From positions 217,249-281,248 of the forward strand of contig NZ_JAOEEA010000007.1 in NCBI RefSeq assembly GCF_029837695.1: 64,000 bases of DNA, written 5' to 3'. The translations under genes and the position numbers were made by a program. Below are positions 45,115 to 52,796 of this stretch, piece by piece (position 1 is the first letter of the stretch; every line of letters starts with the position of its first letter). This DNA comes from Pseudomonas sp. GD04019 (GTDB lineage: Bacteria; Pseudomonadota; Gammaproteobacteria; Pseudomonadales; Pseudomonadaceae). A model generated the notes under the pieces. The model searched no databases, was not told where the DNA came from, and saw only the letters and a list, made by a program, of their open reading frames with translations.

Positions 45115-46410
45115 ATGAGCATAGAAACACTGGAATACGATGTGATCGGGCTGGGCTTCGGCCCCGCCAACCTGGCCATTGCGGTGGCCTTGGATGAAGA
45201 CCGCCGGGTGCGCGAGCACGGCCTGCGCTACTGCTTCCTGGAAAAGAAACCGGCCTTCGAGTGGCACGGTGGCATGCTGCTGGACGACAGCCGCATGCAG
45301 ATTTCCTTCCTCAAGGATCTGGCCACCCTGCGCAATCCGTCCAGCCGCTACACCTTCGTCAGTTACCTGCACGAGAAGCGCCGGCTGGAAGCCTTCATCA
45401 ATATCAGCACCTTCACGCCGTCGCGCCTGGAGTACAACGACTACCTGGGCTGGGCTGCGGCCCAGTTCAGCGATCGCGTGCATTACGGTGAGGAAGTCAT
45501 TGGCGTCGAGCCGGTGCTCGATGGCGGCGACGTGACCCGGGTCAAGGTGATCTCGCGCCTGGCTGACGGCCGCACCCGTGCGCGCATCACCCGCAACCTG
45601 GTGGTCAGCATCGGCGGCGAGCCGGTGGTGCCCGAGGCGTTCCGCCCGCTCAAGGGTGACGCACGGGTGATGCACTCGTCCGGCTACCTGGAGCGCATCC
45701 AGGCTTGCGGCCAACCCAAGCGCCTGGCCGTGGTCGGCTCGGGGCAGAGCGCGGCGGAGATCTTCAGCGATCTGTGCGGCCGCTACCCGAGCGCCGAGGT
45801 CTCGCTAGTGATGCGCAGCCAGGCCCTGCGCCCGGCGGACGACAGCCCGTTCATCAACGAGATCTTCGATCCGTCCTACACCGACGTGGTCTACGGCCAG
45901 TCGCCGGAGGAGCGCGAGGCGTTCATCCAGGCCAATGCCCAGACCAACTACTCGGTGGTCAACCTGGACCTGATCGAGAGCATCTACCACCGCCTGTACC
46001 TGCAGAAGGTCACCGGCCATGCGCCGCACAACCTGCTGCCGCAGCGCAATATCGAGGCGGTGCAGGCCGGCGACGAGGGCATTCGCCTGACCCTGAGCGG
46101 TCCGGAAGGCGTGGAAGATCGCCTGTACGATGCCGTAGTCTTGGCCACCGGCTATCGTCGTGACGGCTACAAGCGCCTGCTCGGCGGATTGGCCGAGCAC
46201 CTGGGCGAAGGCGTCGAACGCGACTATCGTCTGTGCTGCCAGCCGCAGATGACTGCCGGCATCTACCTGCAGGGTTGCTGCGAGGCCAGCCATGGCCTGA
46301 GCGACACGCTGCTGTCGGTGCTGGCCATACGTTCACAGGAAGTGGTCGACGCGCTGATGGACAGCCGTCGACAGCGCCAATCAGCAGGAGTCGCCAGCGC
46401 ATGTGCTTGA
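45115..46410 (+). CDS. pvdA: L-ornithine N5-monooxygenase (PvdA family)
   Basis: The 431-residue flavoprotein hydroxylates the side-chain amine of ornithine using FAD, NADPH and oxygen. It has the FAD motif GLGFGPANLAIA near the N-terminus, the substrate stretch MLLDDSRMQISFLKDL, the NADPH motif VVGSGQSAAEI near 220, and the C-terminal ATGYRRDGY and GLSDTLLSVLA. Both glycine motifs are intact. I start at ATG 45115 since the upstream frame (from 45055) lacks a better site. A 151-bp gap separates it from the acetyltransferase; no iron-starvation box was found there. A lysine hydroxylase is less likely from the motifs. Confidence 0.92.
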   Translation: MSIETLEYDVIGLGFGPANLAIAVALDEDRRVREHGLRYCFLEKKPAFEWHGGMLLDDSRMQISFLKDLATLRNPSSRYTFVSYLHEKRRLEAFINISTFTPSRLEYNDYLGWAAAQFSDRVHYGEEVIGVEPVLDGGDVTRVKVISRLADGRTRARITRNLVVSIGGEPVVPEAFRPLKGDARVMHSSGYLERIQACGQPKRLAVVGSGQSAAEIFSDLCGRYPSAEVSLVMRSQALRPADDSPFINEIFDPSYTDVVYGQSPEEREAFIQANAQTNYSVVNLDLIESIYHRLYLQKVTGHAPHNLLPQRNIEAVQAGDEGIRLTLSGPEGVEDRLYDAVVLATGYRRDGYKRLLGGLAEHLGEGVERDYRLCCQPQMTAGIYLQGCCEASHGLSDTLLSVLAIRSQEVVDALMDSRRQRQSAGVASACA

Positions 46411-46426
46411 CCCAGGCAGGGGGCCG

Positions 46427-47176
46427 ATGATCCCGGCCATTGCCCCGCTGTTCCAAGGGCCTTTCGCCCACTACCGCGATGTTCTCACCCTTGCGGATGA
46501 CCCACGCCCGGCACTGTCCGGGCGTGAGTTCGTCAGCCCCGAGCGTCTGGAAGAGCAGATGCTGCGCTTCGGCCCGGAACATGCCGAGGGCGATCGGCGA
46601 GCGCTGATGTCGCTGTGGTCCAAGTACTACTTTCTGCGCCTGATTCCGCCAGTGCTGGCGGCAGGACTGATCCTCAACTGGCGCCTGCCGCTGGATTTCG
46701 ACGAGATCCAGGTCGTGGTCGGCACCGACGGCCTGCCCGAGGCCTTCAAGCTGCCGCATGCCGGCGAACGCTGGAGCGCGGCCCCGGCAAACGGCTTTGA
46801 GCGCTTCTCCGGCTTGCTGGACGACAACCTGCTGCCCTTCATCGATGGCCTGCGCGCTCACCGCAAGATCGCCGCACGGGTGCTGTGGAGCAACGCCGGC
46901 AACTACTTCGAATGGTTCATGTCGACCCTCGGCGGCCTGCCATTCCCTAAGCCGATGCTGGCCCAGGGCTTCGAAGTGCTGGAAAGCAAACTGCGCCCGG
47001 ATGGCAGCCGCAATCCATTGTGCGAACCGGTGATCTACGTGCCCCAGGGCGAAGGCTGCGCGCCCTGGCGACAGCGCAAGCTGTGCTGCATCCGCAACGA
47101 GCTGGGCATGGAGATGTGCGACAACTGCCCGTTGCTGGAAGAGCCTCCGGCGGAAGGGACTGCGGTGCTGGATTAA
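46427..47176 (+). CDS. fhuF: FhuF-type siderophore-iron reductase
   Basis: The 249-residue cytoplasmic protein ends with CCIRNELGMEMCDNCPL, the CC-x10-C-x2-C pattern that binds the [2Fe-2S] cluster of FhuF proteins. The central part carries SLWSKYYFLRLIPPVLAAGL and LWSNAGNYFEWF. It should reduce Fe(III) in the imported hydroxamate complex to release iron. ATG 46427 follows GCAGGGGG, 16 bp after the hydroxylase stop, so the two are probably cotranscribed. Confidence 0.9.
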   Translation: MIPAIAPLFQGPFAHYRDVLTLADDPRPALSGREFVSPERLEEQMLRFGPEHAEGDRRALMSLWSKYYFLRLIPPVLAAGLILNWRLPLDFDEIQVVVGTDGLPEAFKLPHAGERWSAAPANGFERFSGLLDDNLLPFIDGLRAHRKIAARVLWSNAGNYFEWFMSTLGGLPFPKPMLAQGFEVLESKLRPDGSRNPLCEPVIYVPQGEGCAPWRQRKLCCIRNELGMEMCDNCPLLEEPPAEGTAVLD

Positions 47177-47312
47177 GGACTGCGCCGGGCTGTTCGCCTT
47201 GCTGGTGATTAGTCTTGGGCTATTGCCTGTAGCACAGTGCTTGGGGCATAGCGAATGCCCCTCTGGTGTACTGCCTACACCCTACGCAATGACGGTGCCG
47301 GTCGGCTCGGTC

Positions 47313-47371
47313 GTAGCCCGGATGCAATCCGGGAAATCGAGGGCTCGGCTCCCGGATTGCATCCGGGCTAC
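47313..47371. repeat. REP-like element with perfect 22-bp inverted repeats
   Basis: The arms at 47313-47334 and 47350-47371 (starting GTAGCCCGGATGCAATCC) are exact reverse complements with a 15-bp spacer. This is the GTAGCCCGGATG-type intergenic repeat common in Pseudomonas, and it may stop both convergent transcripts. Confidence 0.85.
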
Positions 47372-47475
47372 AAAGTCAAATGAGCACTAGCGCGCCTTTA
47401 GTGTACTGCCTGCAGCGCGCGGTGCGCCGCCCGGTACGCTCTACATCGAATAATCCGCGGTGCTGCTCCGCGTAG

Positions 47476-47507
47476 GGTGGGCTCAGGAACGCAGCGAACA
47501 GCCCACC
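47476..47507. repeat. Short inverted repeat (GGTGGGCT / AGCCCACC) before the fhuB stop
   Basis: Eight-base arms with a 16-base loop, preceded by CGTAGG, as in a second class of pseudomonad REP units. No T tract is seen. Confidence 0.6.
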
Positions 47508-47517
47508 AACCAGCCCC

Positions 47518-49533
47518 TCAGCGCCGATACAGGCACAGCATGAAGTAGGCCCCGCCCAGCAGCGATGCCAGCAGCCCTGCTGGCAGTTGCGCAGGGAACA
47601 GCACCGTACGCCCCAGCCAGTCCGCCGCCACCATCACCAGCGCACCGAGCAGCGCCGCACCGAGCATCTGCGGCACGGCGCGAGCCAGACCGAGCAAACG
47701 GGCCAGGTGTGGCGCCAGCAGCCCGATGAAGCTCAGCGGCCCGACGATCAGGGTGGCGCCAGCCGTCAGCAACGAGGCCAGCAGCAACAGCGCGAAACGA
47801 CTGCGCCCCAGCGGCACACCCAGGGCACGCGGCGTGCCATCGCCCAGCGGCAACAGCTCCAGCCAACGCCCGAAAGGCAGCGCGGCGACCAGCAGCACCA
47901 GGCTGCAGACCAGCACCCAGACCGCCATCTGCGGGCCGACGAAGTAGGTCGAGCCGGACATCCAGCCCAGCAGGTTCTGCCCGCGCGGGTCGCCGCCGGC
48001 CAACAGGATCACCTGCAGGGCGTCGAACAGCGCGGTGATGCTGATGCCGATCAGCAGCACCCGCTCGGGAGCGAAGCCGGAGCGCCGCGACAGACCGAGC
48101 AGCAGCAGAAGAGTCAGGCCGGCGCCCAGACCTCCCAGCGCTAGCTGGGCCAGGGGGCCGGAGTAGGGCAGCAGGAACAGCAGGGCGATCAGACCCAGAG
48201 CGGCACCGGCGCTGATGCCGAGCACCTCGGGGCTGGACATCGGGTTGCCGGTCAGGCGCTGGATCATGCAGCCGGCCAGGGCCAGCATGCAGCCTGCGGC
48301 TACGGCGGCCATCACCCGTGGCCAGCGCCAGTCGAGCAGGGTGGCGTCGCCCAGCGTCCACTGCCAACCGTCCAGTCCGCGACCCAGGCCAAGGGCGATC
48401 AGCAGCGCGCAGACAAGCACCACGCATAGCGGCAGCAGGCGCCTGGCCGGGAAGGGGTGACGGCTGAAGTGATGACCGTCGCCACTGTGCGGCTGGCCAC
48501 CGGCCAGCCGCAGGCGCGGCAGCAACCAGAGCAGCAGCGGGGCGCCGAGCAGCGCGGTGGCGGCGCCGGTGGGTACCAGTTCGGCCAGGGAGCCGGCCAG
48601 GCGCTGGATGCCCAGATCGGTGACGCTCAGCAACAGGCCGCCGAGCAGCGGCGCCCAGCGCAGGCGCTGAGCGAAGGTGCGCGCACCGAGCAGGCGCACC
48701 AGGGCCGGCGCGGCCAGGCCGATGAAGCCGATCACGCCCACCGTGCTGACTACGCAGGCGGCCAGGTATACGGACAGGGTGAGGGTGACGAAGCGCAGAA
48801 AACGCAGGGGCACGCCCAGGCTCTTCACACCGCTGTCGTCCAGTTCCAGCAGGGCCAGGGGGCGCAGCAAGGGCAGCAGAAGCAACACGCCGACGGCCAG
48901 GCGCGGTAGGAGGAACTGCACGCCGCTCCAGCTGTTCTGGCTGAGTGAGCCGGAGCCCCAGATGAACACCGCGTTGAGATCCTGCTGCTGCACCAGCATC
49001 AGAGTCACGTTGAGCGCGCTGAGATACAGCGTCACCACCAGGCCGGCGAGGATCAGCGTCAGCGGCGCCAGGCCGCGACGCCAGGCCAGGGCGAACACCA
49101 GCAGAGAGGCCAGGCCACCGCCGGCCAGAGCCACCCATTCGCGGCCGAAATCCAGCAGCCAGGGCGCCCACAGAGTCGCTACCAGCAAGCCGAGTTGTGC
49201 GCCGCTGGCCACACCCAGGGTGGTCGGCGAGGCCAGCGGGTTACGCAGCACCTGCTGCATCAGAGTGCCGGCCAGGGCCAGCACGGCGCCACAGAGCAGG
49301 GCCATGCACAGGCGCGGTAGCCAGCTGAAGTGCAGAATCAGCTGCGCCATGTCGCCGGCTTGCGGAGCGAACATGGCCTGCAGCCATTGCCCACTCGGCA
49401 GACGCTGGCCGAGGTCGGCGAATGCCAGGCCAAGCGTCAGGATCAGCAGTACCCCACACAGCCACACGGGATGGCTGGAGAAACCGCGGCGGGTACGCAC
49501 AGGCAACGCTCCCTGAGCCATGAGATCGCTCAT
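47518..49533 (-). CDS. fhuB: FhuB-type fused siderophore importer permease
   Basis: The 671-residue inner-membrane protein is two FecCD permease halves joined end to end, about 18-20 transmembrane helices in all. Each half has its own GFIGLAAPALVRLLG or SFIGLLAPHLARLLG motif, the site that contacts the ATPase. Fusion of both halves is the mark of FhuB, which takes hydroxamate siderophores. ATG 49533 overlaps the fhuD stop (ATGA) and follows GGAGAG. Confidence 0.92.
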   Translation of the reverse strand: MSDLMAQGALPVRTRRGFSSHPVWLCGVLLILTLGLAFADLGQRLPSGQWLQAMFAPQAGDMAQLILHFSWLPRLCMALLCGAVLALAGTLMQQVLRNPLASPTTLGVASGAQLGLLVATLWAPWLLDFGREWVALAGGGLASLLVFALAWRRGLAPLTLILAGLVVTLYLSALNVTLMLVQQQDLNAVFIWGSGSLSQNSWSGVQFLLPRLAVGVLLLLPLLRPLALLELDDSGVKSLGVPLRFLRFVTLTLSVYLAACVVSTVGVIGFIGLAAPALVRLLGARTFAQRLRWAPLLGGLLLSVTDLGIQRLAGSLAELVPTGAATALLGAPLLLWLLPRLRLAGGQPHSGDGHHFSRHPFPARRLLPLCVVLVCALLIALGLGRGLDGWQWTLGDATLLDWRWPRVMAAVAAGCMLALAGCMIQRLTGNPMSSPEVLGISAGAALGLIALLFLLPYSGPLAQLALGGLGAGLTLLLLLGLSRRSGFAPERVLLIGISITALFDALQVILLAGGDPRGQNLLGWMSGSTYFVGPQMAVWVLVCSLVLLVAALPFGRWLELLPLGDGTPRALGVPLGRSRFALLLLASLLTAGATLIVGPLSFIGLLAPHLARLLGLARAVPQMLGAALLGALVMVAADWLGRTVLFPAQLPAGLLASLLGGAYFMLCLYRR

Positions 49534-50387
49534 TGCACGCTCTCCGGCGCCAGGCGCTCTTCCAGCAGGTTGGCGAAGCGCTCGGCAGCCATCAGACCGT
49601 TGAAGCTCCATACCGGCGGCAGGTCATACAGGCGTCCGGCGCGCACGGCAGGCAGCTGGTTCCACAAGGCGCTGGCAGCCAGGCCATCCTGGGTGCCGGG
49701 CGGCATGGGTTTCAGGTAGAGCAGGGCGGCCTCGGGCGTCTCTGCCAGGCGGTCGATGCCCTGCTGGCTGAAGCCCCAGTAGTTGGTCGGGCCCTGCCAG
49801 GCATTGCGCAGGCCAACGCGGTCCAGCACCCCCTGGTAGATGCTCTGCTTGCCGAACAGGCGCACATGGCGCTGGTCGAGGAAGGTCATGACATAGAACG
49901 GCGGCAATGCCTGCGGTGCCAGGCGCTGGCGGACCTGCGTCATGCGGGCGTCGATTCGGGCGATCATGGCTTCGCCTTCGCTCTGCCGGCCAAGCAGCTC
50001 GGCCAGCTCGCGGGTGACCCGTTGGGCACCGACATAGGCCTCGGCTTCCGGGGTGTAGATGGCCAGGGTATGCACCGGCGCTACCCGTTCCAGCTGCGCG
50101 CGGCTGGCGGCGAACTGCGGGGTGATCAGGATCATGTCCGGCTTGAGTTGGCTGAGCAGTTCGAGGTTGGGCTCGATGCGCAGGCCGAGGTCGACCACCT
50201 GCTCGGGCAGCTCGGGCGCCTGCACCCAGCGCCGGTAGCCTTCGGTCTGCGCCACCGCGATAGGCGTCACGCCCAGGCCAAGCAGGGTCTCGGTCAGGCC
50301 CCAGTCGATCACCGCGATGCGTGGCTGGCGGGTGTCGGCCTGGGCGACTGCCGCCAATAGGGCGAGCATGCAGAGCAGCCAGCGCAT
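49530..50387 (-). CDS. fhuD: FhuD-type periplasmic siderophore-binding protein
   Basis: The 285-residue protein has a signal peptide (RWLLCMLALLAAVAQAD) and a class III binding-protein fold: PRIAVIDWGLTETLLGLGVTP at the start, LKPDMILITPQF, a long backbone helix near the middle, and YDLPPVWSFNGLMAAERFANLL at the end. It hands ferric hydroxamates to FhuB. The longer open frame upstream lies within fhuC and is not used; ATG 50387 overlaps the fhuC stop by one base. Confidence 0.9.
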   Translation of the reverse strand: MRWLLCMLALLAAVAQADTRQPRIAVIDWGLTETLLGLGVTPIAVAQTEGYRRWVQAPELPEQVVDLGLRIEPNLELLSQLKPDMILITPQFAASRAQLERVAPVHTLAIYTPEAEAYVGAQRVTRELAELLGRQSEGEAMIARIDARMTQVRQRLAPQALPPFYVMTFLDQRHVRLFGKQSIYQGVLDRVGLRNAWQGPTNYWGFSQQGIDRLAETPEAALLYLKPMPPGTQDGLAASALWNQLPAVRAGRLYDLPPVWSFNGLMAAERFANLLEERLAPESVQ

Positions 50388-51154
50388 CACACCACCACGG
50401 CGATGGGTTGCTGGCCGCGCGGGTGGCTGAGCACCTGCATGGGCAGGCCGTAGATGGCCTCCAGGTTGCTGTCGGTCATCAGCTCGGCCGGACTGCCGTC
50501 CAGCAGCAGGCGCCCGCTGTGCAGGGCGATCAGCCGGTCGCAGTAGCGGCTGGCCATGTTGATGTCGTGCAGCACCACGATCACGCTTAGGTCCAGTTGG
50601 CGGCTGAGCTGGTGGACCAGGCCGAGTACGTCGACCTGGTGGGCGATGTCGAGGGCCGAGGTCGGTTCGTCCAGCAGCAGGTAGCGGCTGTTCTGTGCCA
50701 GCAGCATGGCCAGCCACACGCGCTGGCGCTCGCCGCCGGAGAGGCTGTCGACCATGCGTTCGGCGAAGCGCGAAGTGTCGGTCAGCTCCATGGCCTCACG
50801 CACTTTGGCGTGGTCCTCGCTGCCGAAGCGGCCGAGCAGGCCGTGCCAGGGATAGCGGCCGAAACCGACCAGCTCGCGGGCTGTCAGGCTATCGGCGGGT
50901 GGCAGCTGCTGCGGCAGGTAGGCGACTTGGCGGGCGAAGTCGCGGTCCTTCCAGTCGGCCAGTGGCTTGTCGTCCAGCAGCACGCGGCCGGCGCTGGCCG
51001 GTTGCTGGCGGGCCAGCATCTTCAACAGGGTGGATTTGCCGGAGCCGTTGTGGCCGATCAGGCCGACCATCTGGCCCTGTGGAATGTCGAGCGATAGCGG
51101 GTGCAGGAGCGTGCGCTCCGGCAGGCTGAAGCTGACCGCATCGAGTCGGAACAT
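50387..51154 (-). CDS. fhuC: FhuC-type ATPase of the siderophore importer
   Basis: The 255-residue ABC ATPase has Walker A GHNGSGKST, the Q loop in YLPQQLP, signature LSGGERQRVWLAM, Walker B YLLLDEPTSALD and the switch His in VLHDINMASRYCDR. It powers import through FhuB. I start at ATG 51154 (MFRLDAVSFSLPER) behind AAGGAT; an in-frame codon at 51223 would overlap the Fur box. First gene of fhuCDB. Confidence 0.94.
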   Translation of the reverse strand: MFRLDAVSFSLPERTLLHPLSLDIPQGQMVGLIGHNGSGKSTLLKMLARQQPASAGRVLLDDKPLADWKDRDFARQVAYLPQQLPPADSLTARELVGFGRYPWHGLLGRFGSEDHAKVREAMELTDTSRFAERMVDSLSGGERQRVWLAMLLAQNSRYLLLDEPTSALDIAHQVDVLGLVHQLSRQLDLSVIVVLHDINMASRYCDRLIALHSGRLLLDGSPAELMTDSNLEAIYGLPMQVLSHPRGQQPIAVVV

Positions 51155-51202
51155 GGACAATCCTTGGCTCGCCGAGCTGTGCGCGAAGCCGGCGACTTTA
51201 GC

Positions 51203-51221
51203 CAAAATGATAATTCCTGGC
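51203..51221 (-). promoter_or_regulatory. fhuC: Candidate Fur box 1 upstream of fhuC
   Basis: The core AATGATAAT is perfect; overall 12 of 19 positions match the Fur consensus. It lies about 50 bp before the fhuC start. Confidence 0.55.
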
Positions 51222-51269
51222 AAACGCAGTGCGTTCTTGAGCGCGAAGCCATCCCTCCCAATGTCACCT

Positions 51270-51288
51270 TATCATGATTCGCATAATG
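51270..51288 (-). promoter_or_regulatory. fhuC: Candidate Fur box 2, overlapping the dif-like arm
   Basis: On the minus strand this reads CATTATGCGAATCATGATA, 13 of 19 matches to the Fur consensus. It shares its bases with the dif-like half-site at 51276, so one of the two readings may be a coincidence. Confidence 0.4.
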
Positions 51289-51364
51289 GACCGGATTCAT
51301 GGTGAGCCCCGCCTGGACAATGCGCAGCGCCAGGCGGGTTTCAGCCATAATCCGGATTATGCGA
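51276..51364. other. Dif-like half-site and forked hairpin: probable XerCD attachment site, left prophage end
   Basis: GATTCGCATAATG (51276-51288) equals the XerC arm and first central bases of the gammaproteobacterial dif site as I recall it. The following DNA folds back in four blocks: 51279-51287 with 51356-51364 (9 bp), 51291-51297 with 51349-51355 (7 bp), 51299-51302 with 51345-51348 (4 bp) and 51308-51316 with 51330-51338 (9 bp). A three-base bulge (GGA) sits at 51288-51290. Filamentous phages that use host XerCD fold their single strand into such a dif-like hairpin. The right end is outside the window. Confidence 0.6.
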
Positions 51365-51589
51365 TGCCCCGTTGACCTTCCCGCCTATCTGATCCGAGAC
51401 GCCGAGCTGTATGCCCCAGGCCGCAAGGGCTCTGAGGCTGTCGAGTGGATCCTCGCCGACTATCCCCGCCTCGTTGGTGAGATTCGCAATTTGCGAAAAT
51501 CTGCCGACAGCTTCGCTCAGGAGTCGGCCGAACTGGACCAGCTCGTCGACCAGCTCAAGGCCATCTGCCTCAGAATCCTCGACCTCTGA
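51359..51589 (+). CDS. Small hypothetical phage protein with coiled-coil end
   Basis: The 76-residue frame begins within the hairpin and has no clear ribosome site, so the start is uncertain. The N-terminal half (LPAYLIRDAELYAPGRKGSEAVEWILADYP) looks folded, and the rest is a helix rich in leucine and charged residues. I do not recognise it. It is the first gene inside the prophage. Confidence 0.5.
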   Translation: MRCPVDLPAYLIRDAELYAPGRKGSEAVEWILADYPRLVGEIRNLRKSADSFAQESAELDQLVDQLKAICLRILDL

Positions 51590-51591
51590 CT

Positions 51592-52109
51592 GCTAGCGTT
51601 TTTCGTCCTCGAGGATCTTCACCAGGTTGAAAATTGCTAGCAGCTCTATCGATAGACTTGCTAGCATAATTGCACCTGGTGCGATCGGCGCCGGCTTAAA
51701 ACTGCTAGCAGGGAGAATGCTCGATGCTTCTTACGATTCGTGATGTTTCCGAGGACTTGGTGCGCCAGGCCAAGATCGCAACCGGTAAAGGCACTGGTAG
51801 CCAGGCCTTCATTTCCGGCGTTGAGCTCATGCTCCAGCTTCGTGATCGTTGCGCCGATCAGCGTGACGAGATTGAGCGCCTACGAAATGTCGTTGCCCGT
51901 CAGCAGCAGGTGCTGGACCAGGCTCGCGACGCGGCCGCGCTGCTGGTCGAGGCTTGTGGCCAGGGCGATATGTTCTTTGATCGCTCCAAGAATCCGCTTC
52001 ATCCGAACTATCGCCGCTAGCACTTCTCGTCCTGGAGCTGCTGCACCGCGGTTATTACTGCTAGCAGATTTCCTGCAGGATCTCGTCCAGGATCTCGCAT
52101 CCTGCTAGC
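51592..52109. repeat. Array of seven GCTAGC palindromes
   Basis: Copies start at 51592, 51636, 51660, 51704, 52016, 52060 and 52104. Five of the seven extend to TGCTAGCA. Chance would give one GCTAGC in about 4 kb. Four copies lie before the 98-residue gene and three at or after its stop, so the gene is bracketed. A repressor-operator array is the simplest reading. Confidence 0.8.
51724..52020 (+). CDS. Probable phage regulator with C-terminal coiled coil
   Basis: The 98-residue protein opens MLLTIRDVSEDLVRQAK and has GSQAFISGVELMLQLRDR, which could form a strand-helix-helix DNA-binding unit. A strong coiled coil follows (DEIERLRNVVARQQQVLDQARD), with a basic tail. The ATG at 51724 is eight bases from GGGAG. 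It sits between two groups of GCTAGC sites, and the last overlaps its stop codon, which suggests it binds them. No family was recognised. Confidence 0.65.
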   Translation: MLLTIRDVSEDLVRQAKIATGKGTGSQAFISGVELMLQLRDRCADQRDEIERLRNVVARQQQVLDQARDAAALLVEACGQGDMFFDRSKNPLHPNYRR

Positions 52110-52350
52110 ACCCTCTCGCGTGCGCCTGGCTCTCAGGCGCCGCAAAGCCACCCTCGCGCCATGATCACCCCAATACGGGTCGCACAGCGCCTGTCAGGGC
52201 ACGTCCTGGTCGTCTTTCTCTGCTGATTCAGGTGTCCGAGGCTGGTTCAGGTCGACCAAGCCCGGCGGAAGGTGCTACGGCCGTTGCAGCCGCGCGGACG
52301 GGTGGGGGTGCTGTAACACCCCCACTTTGGTATGGAGGTCCATACTTTTT
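52021..52350. other. 330-bp gap after the regulator gene
   Basis: It holds the last two GCTAGC copies, direct CTCGTCC/AGGATCTCG repeats near 52080, a GC-rich stretch and the terminator at 52330. An open frame from 52232 to 52486 lacks coding character and overlaps genes on the other strand; I see no gene here. Confidence 0.6.
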
Positions 52351-52351
52351 T
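52330..52351 (+). terminator. Terminator between convergent phage control genes
   Basis: GTATGG-AGGT-CCATAC followed by six T on the plus strand. It would end transcription from the 98-residue regulator gene. Confidence 0.75.
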
Positions 52352-52449
52352 CAGTACAGCGGCACTTTCGAGATCAGCCAGAAAACCAAAGCGAATGACG
52401 CCGTGAATGAGATCACTGACAGTATGGTGATCAGTTTCTTTTCGCTCAT
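52351..52449 (-). CDS. 32-residue single-span membrane protein
   Basis: The minus strand encodes MSEKKLITILSVISF followed by TASFALVFWLISKVPLY. This is a short lysine-rich start and one transmembrane helix. Its ATG overlaps the stop of the repressor-like gene by one base (TGATG), so it is probably coupled to it. Function is unknown; small membrane proteins beside an immunity repressor could act in superinfection exclusion. Confidence 0.55.
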   Translation of the reverse strand: MSEKKLITILSVISFTASFALVFWLISKVPLY

Positions 52450-52640
52450 CAGTCCTTCCCCAGGACGCTCTCGCGGTACGCCTTAACGTCCTGCGCCGAT
52501 AGCGTAGACAGGTGCTTCCAGATCAGCGCCCCCAGCAGATCGCTCTCTTTCACGTCTTCCTTTCGCTCGACGATCAGCTTGATCCGCTTGGCGTTCAAGG
52601 CCTCTACGGCCTCGTCTCGCAGTCTGTAGGTCTTGGCCAT
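52449..52640 (-). CDS. Possible ribbon-helix-helix repressor
   Basis: The 63-residue protein has a short basic strand (AKTYRLRDEAVEALNAKR) followed by two predicted helices (KESDLLGALIWKHL and SAQDVKAYRESV), the size and pattern of Arc/MetJ-type repressors. It is divergent from the replication gene, and the gap between them carries five copies of YGTGATTY. In inoviruses the immunity repressor sits in this position. A ribosome site (GGAG) is rather far at 13 bases. Confidence 0.6.
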   Translation of the reverse strand: MAKTYRLRDEAVEALNAKRIKLIVERKEDVKESDLLGALIWKHLSTLSAQDVKAYRESVLGKD

Positions 52641-52642
52641 CT

Positions 52643-52752
52643 TGTGATTTCACTCCGCCATCATTCGTGATTTCCGACAAACGTGATTTTTGCACGTGTT
52701 GCAATGTCATGTGTGATTCAGCTATAAATCGCCGAAACATCATTTGTGATTT
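52643..52752. promoter_or_regulatory. Five-copy YGTGATTY direct-repeat operator
   Basis: Copies start at 52643, 52666, 52682, 52712 and 52745 (TGTGATTT, CGTGATTT, CGTGATTT, TGTGATTC, TGTGATTT), all in the same orientation. A partial sixth, TGTGATGG, is near 52767. Two copies share the longer ATCATTYGTGATTT. They fill the divergent region between the repressor-like gene and the replication gene. Confidence 0.7.
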
Positions 52753-52796
52753 ATCTACAAAACGCATGTGATGGTCTGCGGGCTGAAGGAAGCGCG

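Larger units (their letters stand above)
47177..47517. other. 341-bp gene-free gap with palindromic repeats
   Basis: No convincing gene is present between the convergent fhuF and fhuB genes. The gap holds two REP-like elements listed separately and a direct repeat of GTGTACTGCCT. Confidence 0.7.

Noticed and set aside
51308..51342. Stem-loop near 51308 as a simple terminator
   Set aside because: It has only TTTC after the stem, no plus-strand gene ends before it, and the stem is the tip of the larger dif-like hairpin.
51592..52109. GCTAGC array as a CRISPR or iteron origin
   Set aside because: The copies are six to eight bases with irregular spacing and no unique spacers of equal length; filamentous phages replicate from a nick site and not from iterons.
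52232..52486. An 84-codon plus-strand frame in the prophage control region
   Set aside because: It has no ribosome site or coding character, crosses the terminator at 52330 and overlaps two better minus-strand genes.
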